Shown here in pieces: positions 7,186 to 16,242 of a stretch of 64,000 bases of DNA. The stretch spans positions 496,001 through 560,000 of the forward strand of contig CAVRUN010000005.1 of NCBI GenBank assembly GCA_963724435.1. The letters run 5' to 3'. The notes under the pieces were generated by a model that saw only the letters and a program-made list of their open reading frames with translations, was not told where the DNA came from and made no database searches. The position numbers and the translations under genes are program-made. Origin of the DNA: AP-15 sp963724435 (GTDB taxonomy: Bacteria > Pseudomonadota > Alphaproteobacteria > ATCC43930 > CGMCC-115725). Numbering within the stretch: the stretch's first letter is position 1; every line of letters begins with the position of its first letter.

Positions 7186-10154
7186 TCTTCTAACTCGTTC
7201 CGCGCGACCCGCTCGAGGTGCTCATAATAGGAAAAACGGGGGCGTCGGGCGGGAACCGGGATGGCGAGGTAGGGGGTTGCGGGATCGTCGAAGCGTTCGA
7301 CCAACGCCCGCAGCTTTTCACAGACGCGATCGACCAGGGTTACGGGGTCGCCGTTGTCGATCCCCCAGCGCTGCGCGGCCGGGGCGCGCCCGCCGAGCTT
7401 CCAGTATTCGAGCGCCGCCGGGGTGCCGCTGATCTCACCAAAGCTGCCGTCGCGCAGGATTGCAGCCTCGAGCGGCAATTGCGGTGCAAAGCCGGCGCAG
7501 ATCGCTTTTTTTGTCGGCACGGATCCGGTCTTGTAATCGACAATCAAAAATCCGCCCGTGACCAGGCGGTCGATGCGGTCGGCGGTGGCGGTCAATTCGA
7601 AAGAGCCGGCAGGGAGGCCGCGCAACCTCAAGCTGCCCTTCAATTCGCCAAAGCTTTCGACGATCGTGGCGCGATGTGCTGTCTCTTCGGCCACGAGCCA
7701 GCGCGCGATCCGCTCGAAGCGTGGCCACCAGAACGCCCAGGCGCCGGGCCGCGAGAGCACGTCGTTGAAGTGCCGTTGCCCAATCGCCATCAGCTGGGAA
7801 AATGGATCAGCAGGCAGTTGACGGGGAAAACGGCGGACGAATTCGGCCAATGCGGCGTGGATCCGGATCCCGAGGTCGGCCCGGCCGGGATCGGCATCGA
7901 GCTCGTCGAGCGCCTTTAATTGGAGGATATGTTGCGCGTAAATCGCGTAGGGATCGCCGAGCCAGGTCTCGATCTGGGTGACCGACAGCCGTCGGGGGCG
8001 CGCGGCGATCGGCGGCCTTGGTGCTGCCGGCGGCAATGGTTCGTACTGCGCGGCGTCGAGCCGGCGGGCGGCGGCTTCGACCATCGGATCGGGCCCCAGC
8101 GCGCCGTCGAGTCCGACTGCCCGCAATACCGCATCGAGCCGTAACAGCCAGCGCGACGGGACCGTCGGGACGCCTTCGCTGCGCGCTGCCCGCGTCAGCG
8201 CCACCTCCGGCGCTGCGAGCGCCTGTACAAAATCGTGGGCTGCGATGCCGATCGCCCGCTCGGGCACCGCAATCTTGAATTCGCGCCGCATCTGCCGCGA
8301 CATCCACGGGTCGTGTGCGGGCGAGCCGGGCCAACTCCCCTCGTTGAGCCCGCCGAGAACGACGAGATCGGCTTGCTGCAGGCGGGCTTCGACCAAGCCC
8401 CAGATCGCCAGGCGCGGATGGCGCCCATAAAGCGGTCGCACGACAATGCCGGCCGCCAGCGCCTCGAACAGGGCAGGGTAGTTCTGTCCAGGCAAGTGCG
8501 GAAAATCCCGGGCCGCGTCGATCAGCTCGTCGTAAAAGCGGGCCGCGGTTTCGCCCGCCGCCTCGCGCCACAGCCGGTTGGCGCCCGCTTCGTCATCGGT
8601 CGCGGCGAGCCGCTCGGCAGCTTCGATATGCGCAGTCACGAGCCGGCTCAGCGGCACCGCGGCGGCCGCCAAGAGTTCGGGGAGGTCGCCCAGGCACGCT
8701 TGCAAGCGGCTGACAAAACCATTCAGCCGTTCGTTCTTTTGGCCGCCGATGGCAGCTCTGAGCCCGGCAAAGCCGGGCGAAGGTCGTGGTCCGCGGATCG
8801 CCTGTTCGAGCCGGCGCGTCATGTCGCGGAACACTGCCGGTGGGAAGCCGCCGGCAGCGAGCGGGTGCTTCAAAGCGGCGAGCAGCGGCACCGGCGCCAA
8901 CTCGCTGGCAGCGAGATCGAGCATCAGGCGGAGAAACACACCGGGGGGCGTGCGATTTAGCGGCAGACCGGCGGAATCATCGATTGCGATGCCCCAGCGC
9001 GCCAATTCGGCGGAAACTTGGCGGGCGAGCGCACGGTCGGGGGTGACGAGGGCGGCGGTGGCGCCAGGAGTTTCGAGCTTGCGGCGCAGCAGCAGCGCGA
9101 TCGTCAGCGCCTCTTCCTGTACCCCAGCGCAGTCATGGCGGTGGAGCCCGGTGAGCGCATCGGGCGGGGCAGGGGAGAGCGCGCGCCAAGCATCGGTCGT
9201 TGCCGCCGGGCGCATCGCCTCCCCGATCAGCTGCAGCCGGCGCGAGCGAGGTGCAGCAGCGTCGCGCAATGCCGGAGCGCCGTCGGGCCAATTGCGAATG
9301 TCGGCCGGCGTCAGCTCGAATTCTCGCAACAGATTTGCGAGCAGGTATTGCGGGTGGGCCTCGTCGTATTCGATCGCGGCCCATTCCGCGCTATCGCAGC
9401 GGCGATCGAGGCCGGCCAGAATCACGGCGCCGTTGTCGAGACCGGCCACGACACGGGTCAGTTCGGTCATCGCCGGAACACCGCCGGTGAGGCCGGCGGC
9501 AATGACCGGGTCACATGGCGGGCTCCGCCGCCACTGCTCAGCCTGGCGAGCCAGCAAGCGATTTCGCCGCTCGCCCGGATCGATCGTGCCCTCCGCCGCC
9601 AGAATGGCGGGCCAGGCATTCGGCAGAATTTCGAGTAATTTGCACACCACTTCCCAGTGCGCCGACAGATCGGTCGGGGCAAGATCGCGCAGCCGCGCGA
9701 AGCTTGCCCCTTCGGTGGCGACGGTGTCGAGCAGGCGGGCAAGGCTGGTGGCGAGTGCCGCCGCCTGGCCCGGCAGCAGCCGATCACGCCGGCCAATTTC
9801 AGCCCATTTCATTACCAGCCGCGTCAGCAGCAACTGGCGCCGCAACGGCGGGATCGCGGGTGGGATGGTAAGATCATCGCCATTGGCGATGCCCTCGACG
9901 AACCAGAGTTCGTCGGAGTCGAGGTCGCCTATCGGCCGCATGCGCGGCAGCAATAGCGGCGTCCCCGGCTCTCTGCCGTTAGGGGAAATCCGAAGGAAAG
10001 CGTCGCGTAGGGCGCGGACGGCGCGGCGGGTCGGCAACAGCACCATGATCCGTGACAGCGCCAAGGGGTCCCCGCCCGCCATCTCCGCCAAGCCTTCGGC
10101 CAGGGACGCCAAAAACGGGCGCTCCGGTGGGATGGTATAGAGCCTTGGCCGCAT
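7179..10154 (-). CDS. addB: Double-strand break repair protein AddB
   Basis: This 991-residue protein starts MRPRLYTIPPERPFL and has the N-terminal MVLLPTRRAVRALRDAF segment typical of alphaproteobacterial AddB. The C-terminal third has the PDDEXK nuclease core (ATADRIDRL, then FLIVDYKTGSVP). AddB lacks a working helicase and supplies the second nuclease and the scaffold of the AddAB complex. It is the upstream gene of the addB-addA pair and overlaps addA by 7 bp. Downstream of the murU-like gene there is a 79 bp gap before addB, so all may share one transcript from tsaE onward. Confidence 0.93.
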   Translation of the reverse strand: MRPRLYTIPPERPFLASLAEGLAEMAGGDPLALSRIMVLLPTRRAVRALRDAFLRISPNGREPGTPLLLPRMRPIGDLDSDELWFVEGIANGDDLTIPPAIPPLRRQLLLTRLVMKWAEIGRRDRLLPGQAAALATSLARLLDTVATEGASFARLRDLAPTDLSAHWEVVCKLLEILPNAWPAILAAEGTIDPGERRNRLLARQAEQWRRSPPCDPVIAAGLTGGVPAMTELTRVVAGLDNGAVILAGLDRRCDSAEWAAIEYDEAHPQYLLANLLREFELTPADIRNWPDGAPALRDAAAPRSRRLQLIGEAMRPAATTDAWRALSPAPPDALTGLHRHDCAGVQEEALTIALLLRRKLETPGATAALVTPDRALARQVSAELARWGIAIDDSAGLPLNRTPPGVFLRLMLDLAASELAPVPLLAALKHPLAAGGFPPAVFRDMTRRLEQAIRGPRPSPGFAGLRAAIGGQKNERLNGFVSRLQACLGDLPELLAAAAVPLSRLVTAHIEAAERLAATDDEAGANRLWREAAGETAARFYDELIDAARDFPHLPGQNYPALFEALAAGIVVRPLYGRHPRLAIWGLVEARLQQADLVVLGGLNEGSWPGSPAHDPWMSRQMRREFKIAVPERAIGIAAHDFVQALAAPEVALTRAARSEGVPTVPSRWLLRLDAVLRAVGLDGALGPDPMVEAAARRLDAAQYEPLPPAAPRPPIAARPRRLSVTQIETWLGDPYAIYAQHILQLKALDELDADPGRADLGIRIHAALAEFVRRFPRQLPADPFSQLMAIGQRHFNDVLSRPGAWAFWWPRFERIARWLVAEETAHRATIVESFGELKGSLRLRGLPAGSFELTATADRIDRLVTGGFLIVDYKTGSVPTKKAICAGFAPQLPLEAAILRDGSFGEISGTPAALEYWKLGGRAPAAQRWGIDNGDPVTLVDRVCEKLRALVERFDDPATPYLAIPVPARRPRFSYYEHLERVARNELEEW

Positions 10155-10233
10155 TCAGCGATTTTGGGTCGGGGGCGTCAAAATCAGATCAACATATCTG
10201 CACTAAGCGGCGAAAACGTATCGAACTATCGCA

Positions 10234-10959
10234 TTATCGCTCGATGCGGTGCGAGGAGAGCCGGCCGCGGGTCGCCGCCAGACCCGCGGGCGTGCCGATG
10301 TGGTACCACTCGCCGTCATGTACGATCGCGTGCAGCCGCCCCGCCTCTTGGGCACGGTCGAACAGGCGGACCAGCGAAAAGGCCCGCTCCGTCCAGCCGT
10401 CAAACAGCCTTCGATGCAACAGCTGGATGCCAGCAAACAAAAACGGCGCGATCTCGCGCTCACGCCGCCGTCGCGGTTTTCCCGACGGGTCGAGGAGATA
10501 ATCGCCATCGTCGTCGTAGCCAACCGCGGTGACGGTGCGCTGCAATAACAGAACTGCGTCCATGCATTCGGGGTCAAAAGCATGGGCCAAGCGCAACAAA
10601 GCCGGATGTCTGCCGTCCAGCCAGAACACATCCGCGTTGACGACAAAAAAAATTTTGCCAAGCAACGGCAGTGCGTTGGCGACGCCACCCCCGGTTTCAA
10701 GGAGCTCGGGCTCCTGCGAGATCTCGATAAACGGCGGTTGCTCGCGGCGCGCGAGTTGGGCTGTTACCTTGGCTGCCATGTAATGGGTATTGACGACGAC
10801 GTGCTCGACGCCGGCCGTGGCCAGCCGATCAATCGCATGATCGAGTAGGGTGCGCCCGTTCAACTCGACGAGCGGCTTTGGCAGCCTGTCAGTAACCGGG
10901 CGCAACCGGGTTCCGAGGCCCGCAGCGAGCACCATCGCCCGGCGCGGCGGCGCGATCAC
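10234..10959 (-). CDS. murU: Sugar-1-phosphate nucleotidyltransferase, MurU-like
   Basis: The 241-residue protein begins with the nucleotidyltransferase signature MVLAAGLGTRLRPVTDRLPK and has ETGGGVANALPLLG and VVNADVFWLDG, as in MurU and related NTP transferases. MurU makes UDP-MurNAc from MurNAc-1-phosphate in cell-wall recycling. The upstream neighbour is the AmgK-type sugar kinase that would supply its substrate, and the two genes overlap by four bases (ATGA). A mannose-1-phosphate guanylyltransferase activity is the main alternative, but the amgK context favours MurU. Confidence 0.82.
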   Translation of the reverse strand: MIAPPRRAMVLAAGLGTRLRPVTDRLPKPLVELNGRTLLDHAIDRLATAGVEHVVVNTHYMAAKVTAQLARREQPPFIEISQEPELLETGGGVANALPLLGKIFFVVNADVFWLDGRHPALLRLAHAFDPECMDAVLLLQRTVTAVGYDDDGDYLLDPSGKPRRRREREIAPFLFAGIQLLHRRLFDGWTERAFSLVRLFDRAQEAGRLHAIVHDGEWYHIGTPAGLAATRGRLSSHRIER

Positions 10960-12041
10960 AATGGTCCCTGCAAATCCGGCATGCGCCGCGCCGATTGCGG
11001 CAACTCACGGTCGATCCATTGCGCGATGTCGGCTAGTGCGGGATCGCGCAGATCCTGTTCGAGCAGTCGCCAGAGCCTCGGGATGTGGCAGAGATAGCCG
11101 GGCTTGCCGTCGCGCTTCCAAAGTCGCGTGAAGATGCCGAGAATCTTGCAATTCCGCTGGGCGGCGAAGATCGCGGCCACATGGTGGAACTCCGCGGGGG
11201 CAAAGTCCGGGAAGGCCGCGAGATAGCGCCGGATCATCGCCTGACGCAATGTTTCAGGCACATCGCGGCGCGCATCCTCCAGCAGAGACACGAGATCATA
11301 GGCAGGCGGCCCGACAACCGCGTCTTGGAAATCGAGAAGCCCGCAGGCGCGCACCGCTGGGCGGCCGGGAAGCAGCATCAAATTATCGACGTGAAAGTCC
11401 CGCAGTACGAGGGTCGGTTGAAAGTATTGACGCGCATCCGCCAGCAGCGCGCGCCAAAGCGCCAGATACTCGTCGCGCAACGCCGCCAAAACCGGTTCGC
11501 CGAGGACCGCCGGCATGTACCAATCGACCAACAAGGCTGCTTCCGCCAGCAAGCGTGCATCGTCATAGGGGGGCAGCTCGGGTCGAGCAGTTGCTGCCGC
11601 TTGCTGCTGCAAGGCAATCAGCGCATCAATCGCGAGCGTGTAGAGAGCCGGCTCGTCGCCGCCGCGCTGCAACAGGCGGGTGTAGGTATCGTCGCCAAAA
11701 TCCTCGATCAGCAAAAATCCTTGCGCGACGTCCGCGGCCATCACCTCCGGCGCACTAAGACCCAGTCTGCGCAATAGCCCGGCCACCGCTACGTAGGGCC
11801 TGACATCCTCGTCCGGCGGTGGAGCGTCCATGAGGACGGCACTCTCCCTGCCCCGGCACAGGCGGTAATAAGTGCGGAACGACGCGTCGCCGGCGAGCGG
11901 CATCGGGTCGACGCCGCCCCAGCCGCTCGCTTCGAGAAAATCGGCTATTGCCTGCCGCCGAAGCCAGTGAGCGGGCGGAACTGCAGGAAAACCGCTGTCC
12001 GCGAAAGGTGCGGCGATGCCGGAAACGGTCGAATCAGGCAT
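10956..12041 (-). CDS. amgK: Anomeric sugar kinase, AmgK-like phosphotransferase
   Basis: I place the start at 12041 (MPDSTVSG), overlapping the 3' end of tsaE by 8 bp; the longer frame to 12098 lies inside tsaE. The protein (361 aa) has the aminoglycoside-phosphotransferase fold. A Brenner-type catalytic loop VLRDFHVDNLMLLPG is followed by the metal-binding GLLDFQDAVVGPPAYDL. AmgK phosphorylates MurNAc and GlcNAc at C1 and feeds MurU, allowing UDP-MurNAc to be made from recycled murein. The tsaE-amgK-murU order is commonly seen in proteobacteria that use this route. Confidence 0.82.
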   Translation of the reverse strand: MPDSTVSGIAAPFADSGFPAVPPAHWLRRQAIADFLEASGWGGVDPMPLAGDASFRTYYRLCRGRESAVLMDAPPPDEDVRPYVAVAGLLRRLGLSAPEVMAADVAQGFLLIEDFGDDTYTRLLQRGGDEPALYTLAIDALIALQQQAAATARPELPPYDDARLLAEAALLVDWYMPAVLGEPVLAALRDEYLALWRALLADARQYFQPTLVLRDFHVDNLMLLPGRPAVRACGLLDFQDAVVGPPAYDLVSLLEDARRDVPETLRQAMIRRYLAAFPDFAPAEFHHVAAIFAAQRNCKILGIFTRLWKRDGKPGYLCHIPRLWRLLEQDLRDPALADIAQWIDRELPQSARRMPDLQGPL

Positions 12042-12501
12042 CGGCGACAATGTCGCGCAGCCGGGCATGCCACTCGGCGTCGCCCTCGATCGACGCACGA
12101 CGAGCTTCCGCCTGCTCGCCGAAATCGAGGCTGATTTCCAGACGATGCTCGGGCAGTAGCGGGCCGAGTCGATCGGGCCATTCGATCAGTGAAATACCCG
12201 ATGCAAAGGCCTCTTCAATGCCGAGTTCCCAGGCTTCGTCGGAGCTGGTCAAGCGATAAAGATCGAAATGCCAAATACTCGGTCCGAACCCCTCGTATAA
12301 TTGGACGAGAGTAAAGGTCGGGCTCGGCACTTCTTCACCAGCGGTCGTCCGAGCGCGAATGAAAGCTCGAGCAAGAACGGTTTTACCGGCGCCGAGATCG
12401 CCTTTAAGGGCGATAACGTCGCCCGCCCGAGCTATCGCCGCAAGCCGCGCCCCCAATGCCGAGGTGGCCGGTTCATCCGGCAGATTTATGACAGCGATCA
12501 C
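12034..12501 (-). CDS. tsaE: tRNA t6A biosynthesis ATPase TsaE
   Basis: The 155-residue P-loop protein has the TsaE layout: Walker A GDLGAGKTVLAR at about residues 34-45, the VPSPTFTLVQLYEG motif, WHFDLYRL and the EWPDRLGPLLP segment. It works with TsaB, TsaC and TsaD to put threonylcarbamoyl on A37 of ANN-decoding tRNAs. It heads the minus-strand run tsaE-amgK-murU-addB-addA-trxA. A 75 bp gap separates its start from the end of the sensor kinase gene. Confidence 0.94.
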   Translation of the reverse strand: MIAVINLPDEPATSALGARLAAIARAGDVIALKGDLGAGKTVLARAFIRARTTAGEEVPSPTFTLVQLYEGFGPSIWHFDLYRLTSSDEAWELGIEEAFASGISLIEWPDRLGPLLPEHRLEISLDFGEQAEARRASIEGDAEWHARLRDIVADA

Positions 12502-12576
12502 CTAGGCGTTGTATATCGTCGCCGCGATTACCCGCAACATCGGCTTGGCGCCAAATTTTGTTAGACAGGCAGCATC

Positions 12577-14655
12577 TTATGCTTCAAGCGCCTGGCCTAC
12601 CCTCTGCGGGGAGTCAGGAGCGGGATCGGCAAACGTGTAACGCGAATCGCCCGCCTGCGGCTTACTTCTACCGTCGCGATCCGCGTCGTCGCGGTCAGCG
12701 GGACGGGTCGGTAACCGGCAAACAATCCGGGTCCCGTTTCCCGGAACCGGTTCGATCTCGACGCTCCCGCCATGCAGTTCAACAAGGCTTTTTACGAGTG
12801 AGAGGCCAAGATCCGAACCGGTTCGGCTTCGCCTTCGTTCAACCTGGCCAAACGCTTGGACCCGCTCGGCTGCGGCGAGGCCGTCCCCGGTATCCGTCAC
12901 GCTCAACAGCAGTTCGCTATCGCTTCGCTTTGCATCGACGCGAATAGCGCCACCAGGCAGGGTGAATTTGATCGCGTTTGAGATTAGGTTGAAGACTGCC
13001 TGCTTGAGGCGTCGCTCATCGCCCTCGATCACGCCGATCTGCGGCGGACAGCGCAGTTCCAGATTGAGCCCCCGGTTAAGCGCACGATCCTTGGTCAGAT
13101 TAACGACCGCATCAAGCATCTCGCGGAGATCGACCCGACCGCGCTCCAGCTCGATATAGCTGGCCTCGATAGACGCCAGATCCACGATATCGCTGATCAA
13201 TGCCGACAGCTGGTGGGCGCTGTCGAGTATGCCACGACTATAGTCTTGCTGGCTCGAATTGAGCGACCCGAAATATTGATTATGAAGGATCTCGGCAAAA
13301 CCGACGACCGTGTTGAGCGGAGTTCGTAATTCGTAAGAGACATTGGCGACGAACTCAGCCTTAAGTCGGGCGGCGGTTTCGAGCGCCTCGTTACGCTCGC
13401 GCAGCGCCTGCTCGATACGGGCGCTGTCGCTGACATCAAGATAGGTTAGCAAAACTTCGCCGTCCGGGAGAGGGATGCTCGCTACCTGAAGCATTGAGCC
13501 GTCACGCCGGTAGAGCGGAGCGCTGGCTAGCGTCTGCGAGGTGACCTGAGCAACGATCTCCTCTCGCGTCCTAGCCCAATTTCCATTGTCGTCGAGAAGA
13601 TCGCGCGTTTTGTCGACAATTTCCTTGATATGCGGCTCACCAGACACGTCGACCTCGGACAGCCGCCAAAGCGCGCGAAAAGCGGGATTATGCAATTTGA
13701 GCCGCCCATCTCCGCCGTAAACCGCGATACCCTCGAACAGATGGTCGAGCGTCGCGCGCAGCACCTGCGCCAATGTGTTGTAAGAACATTCAAGCGCCAG
13801 ACGGTCGGTGACGTCGTCATAGACATAGGTCAGCCCGCCAAACGGATGCGGCGATATGGTCAACTGCAAGGTGCGGCCGTCCGGCAGATGCATCAGCTCG
13901 CGCTGCGGCTCGATCAGCGAGGTGAATAACGCGCAGCGCTCCCGTTTAAACGCGCGAAAATCGGCATATTCGGGAAAACGGCGCGTTTCATGCAGGCGCT
14001 CGAGAACCTCGCCAATTGTTGGCTGCTGCTCGAGCCAGCCTGCGTCGAGCTCCCACAAGGCGCTATAGGCCGAATTGAAAAACTTGAGCCGCTTGTCCGG
14101 CCCGAATATCGCGACCCCAGCCGCGAGGATTTCAAGAACCGCCGCATTGGCCGCTATGTGCCGGCGCAACTCACGCTGGGCGCTTTCGACCTCGGTGCGG
14201 TCGAAGGCAAATGCAAGCGTCTCGCCGTCGGCGCCGGGTAACTCGTGGATATCGAGTAAATGGCGTAGGCCGCCGATCGCAGCGTGGATGGTGAACTGAG
14301 TGGCTGCATTCGGAGCCTGGCTCGACGTATCGGCGGGGCCAACCGGAACCAGTCCCCGCGCTTTGGCGAGGGCCGTCTCGCGGCTGCCGGCAAGCGTAGC
14401 ATACGCTTTATTGCACTCTATCAGCGAGTCGTCACGCCGGCGCCAAACCGGTATTGGCAACAGGTCAAGGGTGTTGCGCAGGCGTGCCGTCTCTGTTTTT
14501 CCCCGCTGCGCTTCCGCGGTGACCTCCGCGAGGGTTTGCCTGATGTCGCCAAAGGCCAGCCGAGCTTCGCGCGCGCGGCGCACGCCGCGCCGCCACAGGG
14601 CTGCAAAACCGATGGCGACCATCGCACTCAATATGGCCGCTCCCGCAACGAACAT
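12577..14655 (-). CDS. PAS-domain sensor kinase-like protein with Tyr in place of the phospho-accepting His
   Basis: The ATG at 14655 follows GAGGAGGGG, a strong ribosome binding site. Residues 1-21 form one N-terminal membrane helix, followed by a coiled segment and three PAS-like regions (about 60-155, 165-285 and 295-412). A HisKA-like helix pair (about 430-500) and an HATPase domain follow, with N box NLISNAIKFT (556-565), G1 DTGDGL (588-593) and GSDLGLSLVK (613-622). The HisKA box reads NVSYELRTPLN, so Tyr441 (TAC, 13333-13335) stands where His is required. ATP-binding motifs remain. It could be a pseudokinase or a tyrosine-phosphorylating variant. I recall this substitution in relatives beside ahcY, so it may be a conserved trait and not a mutation. 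No response regulator gene lies nearby. Confidence 0.88.
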   Translation of the reverse strand: MFVAGAAILSAMVAIGFAALWRRGVRRAREARLAFGDIRQTLAEVTAEAQRGKTETARLRNTLDLLPIPVWRRRDDSLIECNKAYATLAGSRETALAKARGLVPVGPADTSSQAPNAATQFTIHAAIGGLRHLLDIHELPGADGETLAFAFDRTEVESAQRELRRHIAANAAVLEILAAGVAIFGPDKRLKFFNSAYSALWELDAGWLEQQPTIGEVLERLHETRRFPEYADFRAFKRERCALFTSLIEPQRELMHLPDGRTLQLTISPHPFGGLTYVYDDVTDRLALECSYNTLAQVLRATLDHLFEGIAVYGGDGRLKLHNPAFRALWRLSEVDVSGEPHIKEIVDKTRDLLDDNGNWARTREEIVAQVTSQTLASAPLYRRDGSMLQVASIPLPDGEVLLTYLDVSDSARIEQALRERNEALETAARLKAEFVANVSYELRTPLNTVVGFAEILHNQYFGSLNSSQQDYSRGILDSAHQLSALISDIVDLASIEASYIELERGRVDLREMLDAVVNLTKDRALNRGLNLELRCPPQIGVIEGDERRLKQAVFNLISNAIKFTLPGGAIRVDAKRSDSELLLSVTDTGDGLAAAERVQAFGQVERRRSRTGSDLGLSLVKSLVELHGGSVEIEPVPGNGTRIVCRLPTRPADRDDADRDGRSKPQAGDSRYTFADPAPDSPQRVGQALEA

Positions 14656-14792
14656 CGGCTCCCCTCCTCGGGATCACAGCCAGGGATTGCATTATGGCCA
14701 TGGACACCCGGATTATGAGGGGATTTTCAGGAAAATAAAGCTCTTTGTTTCTGTTTTGTGCGAATCTGTTGCTGATTTGTCCCAAACGCTCC

Positions 14793-16103
14793 TTAGTAAC
14801 GGTAATGCTCGGGCTTGAACGGCCCAGCCCGCTCGAGCCCCAGGTAACTCGCCTGAGCCGCACTCAGCTGGGTCAGCTTGACGCCGAGCTTTTCGAGATG
14901 CAGCTGCGCCACCTTCTCGTCGAGATGCTTGGGCAGCACGTACACCTTGTTGTCATATTGGCCGTGATTGGTCCATAGCTCGATCTGCGCGAGGACCTGG
15001 TTGGTAAAGGATGCGCTCATCACAAAGCTCGGATGGCCGGTGGCGCAGCCGAGGTTGACCAGACGCCCCTTGGCGAGAACGATCAGCCGCTTACCATCGG
15101 GAAAGACCACCTCGTCGACCTGCGGTTTGACCTCCTCCCACGGGTAGTTACGCAATGCGTCGATCTGAATTTCGCTGTCGAAATGACCGATGTTGCAGAC
15201 GATGGCGCGATCTTTCATCTGGCGCATGTGGTCGATTGTGATCACATCGATGTCGCCAGTGGCGGTGACGAACACATCGCCGATCGGTGCTGCCTCCTCC
15301 ATCGTCGTGACCTGGTAACCTTCCATCGCCGCTTGCAAGGCGCAGATGGGGTCGATCTCGGTGACCATTACCCTCGCACCCTGGCTGCGCAGGCTCGCCG
15401 CCGAACCCTTGCCGACATTGCCAAAGCCGCAGACGACCGCGAGCTTACCCGCCAACATCACGTCGGTGGCGCGCTTGATGCCGTCGACCAGGCTCTCGCG
15501 GCAGCCATAAAGATTATCGAACTTCGACTTGGTGACGCTATCGTTGACATTGATCGCCGGCGCCTTCAGTTCGCCCTTGCGCATCATCTCGTAGAGCCGG
15601 TTGACCCCGGTTGTCGTCTCCTCCGAGATGCCGCGGATGCTGGCGAGCAGATCGGGGTATTTATCATGCAATACTTTGGTCGCGTCGCCGCCATCATCGA
15701 GCACCATGTTTGGAATCCAGCCGGCAAACGGGCCTTCGGCCGGGCCGCGCAAGGTCTGCTCGATGCACCATTCGTATTCTTCCTCGGTCTCGCCTTTCCA
15801 AGCGAAAACCGGAACCCCGCGGGCGGCGATCGCGGCGGCGGCATGATCCTGGGTCGAAAAGATGTTGCACGAGCTCCAGCGCACGGTCGCGCCCAACTCG
15901 ATCAACGTCTCGATTAGCACCGCCGTCTGGATCGTCATGTGCAGGCAGCCGACGATCTGCGCCCCCGAAAGCGGCCGCAACGCCCCGAACTCGTCGCGCA
16001 ATGCCATGAGCCCCGGCATTTCGGTCTCGGCGATGGCGATCTCGCGCCGCCCCCAGTCGGCAAGAGCAATATCGGCGACCTTGTAGTCGGTGAACGCGGG
16101 CAT
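14793..16103 (-). CDS. ahcY: S-adenosylhomocysteine hydrolase
   Basis: The 436-residue protein has all the hallmarks of adenosylhomocysteinase: HMTIQTAVLIETL near the N-terminus, WSSCNIFSTQDHAAAAI, the NAD-binding GFGNVGKGSA, and the C-terminal FKPEHYRY ending. It cleaves SAH to adenosine and homocysteine and so keeps methylation reactions running. A GAG-rich ribosome binding site (AGGAGTTAACG) lies before the ATG at 16103. A 20 bp palindrome 46-65 bp upstream resembles SahR operators. It is transcribed away from the MarR gene. Confidence 0.97.
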   Translation of the reverse strand: MPAFTDYKVADIALADWGRREIAIAETEMPGLMALRDEFGALRPLSGAQIVGCLHMTIQTAVLIETLIELGATVRWSSCNIFSTQDHAAAAIAARGVPVFAWKGETEEEYEWCIEQTLRGPAEGPFAGWIPNMVLDDGGDATKVLHDKYPDLLASIRGISEETTTGVNRLYEMMRKGELKAPAINVNDSVTKSKFDNLYGCRESLVDGIKRATDVMLAGKLAVVCGFGNVGKGSAASLRSQGARVMVTEIDPICALQAAMEGYQVTTMEEAAPIGDVFVTATGDIDVITIDHMRQMKDRAIVCNIGHFDSEIQIDALRNYPWEEVKPQVDEVVFPDGKRLIVLAKGRLVNLGCATGHPSFVMSASFTNQVLAQIELWTNHGQYDNKVYVLPKHLDEKVAQLHLEKLGVKLTQLSAAQASYLGLERAGPFKPEHYRY

Positions 16104-16148
16104 TCGTTAACTCCTGACGAGCCTAAAGCGGCGACCCAGCCGATAACG

Positions 16149-16168
16149 ATATCAAGATATCTTTATAT
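16149..16168. promoter_or_regulatory. SahR-like palindromic operator upstream of ahcY
   Basis: The sequence ATATCAAGATATCTTTATAT is a 20 bp palindrome centred on GATATC with one mismatch between the arms. It lies 46-65 bp upstream of the ahcY start. SahR, an ArsR-family repressor that senses SAH, binds ATATC-rich palindromes of this kind in front of ahcY and methionine-cycle genes in Proteobacteria. The sahR gene itself is not in the window. The fit to the known motif is from memory. Confidence 0.5.
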
Positions 16169-16226
16169 GGTCAATCGAGGGCTATTCTGACCAACGATTA
16201 AGCGAAAGCCAAAACCGTTGACAAGC

Positions 16227-16238
16227 GTGCAGATGCAC
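16227..16238. promoter_or_regulatory. Candidate MarR operator in the marR promoter
   Basis: GTGCAGATGCAC is an inverted repeat with perfect 5 bp arms. It starts 3 bp after a TTGACA hexamer (16218-16223) and ends 4 bp before the assigned marR start. The location suits autorepression by the MarR protein encoded at 16243. The match to a -10 element is poor, so this remains a weak call. Confidence 0.3.
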
Positions 16239-16242
16239 TTAA

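Noticed and set aside
16104..16148. SAH or SAM riboswitch in the ahcY leader
   Set aside because: The leader is short and shows no conserved core or pseudoknot; the palindrome upstream fits a protein operator better.
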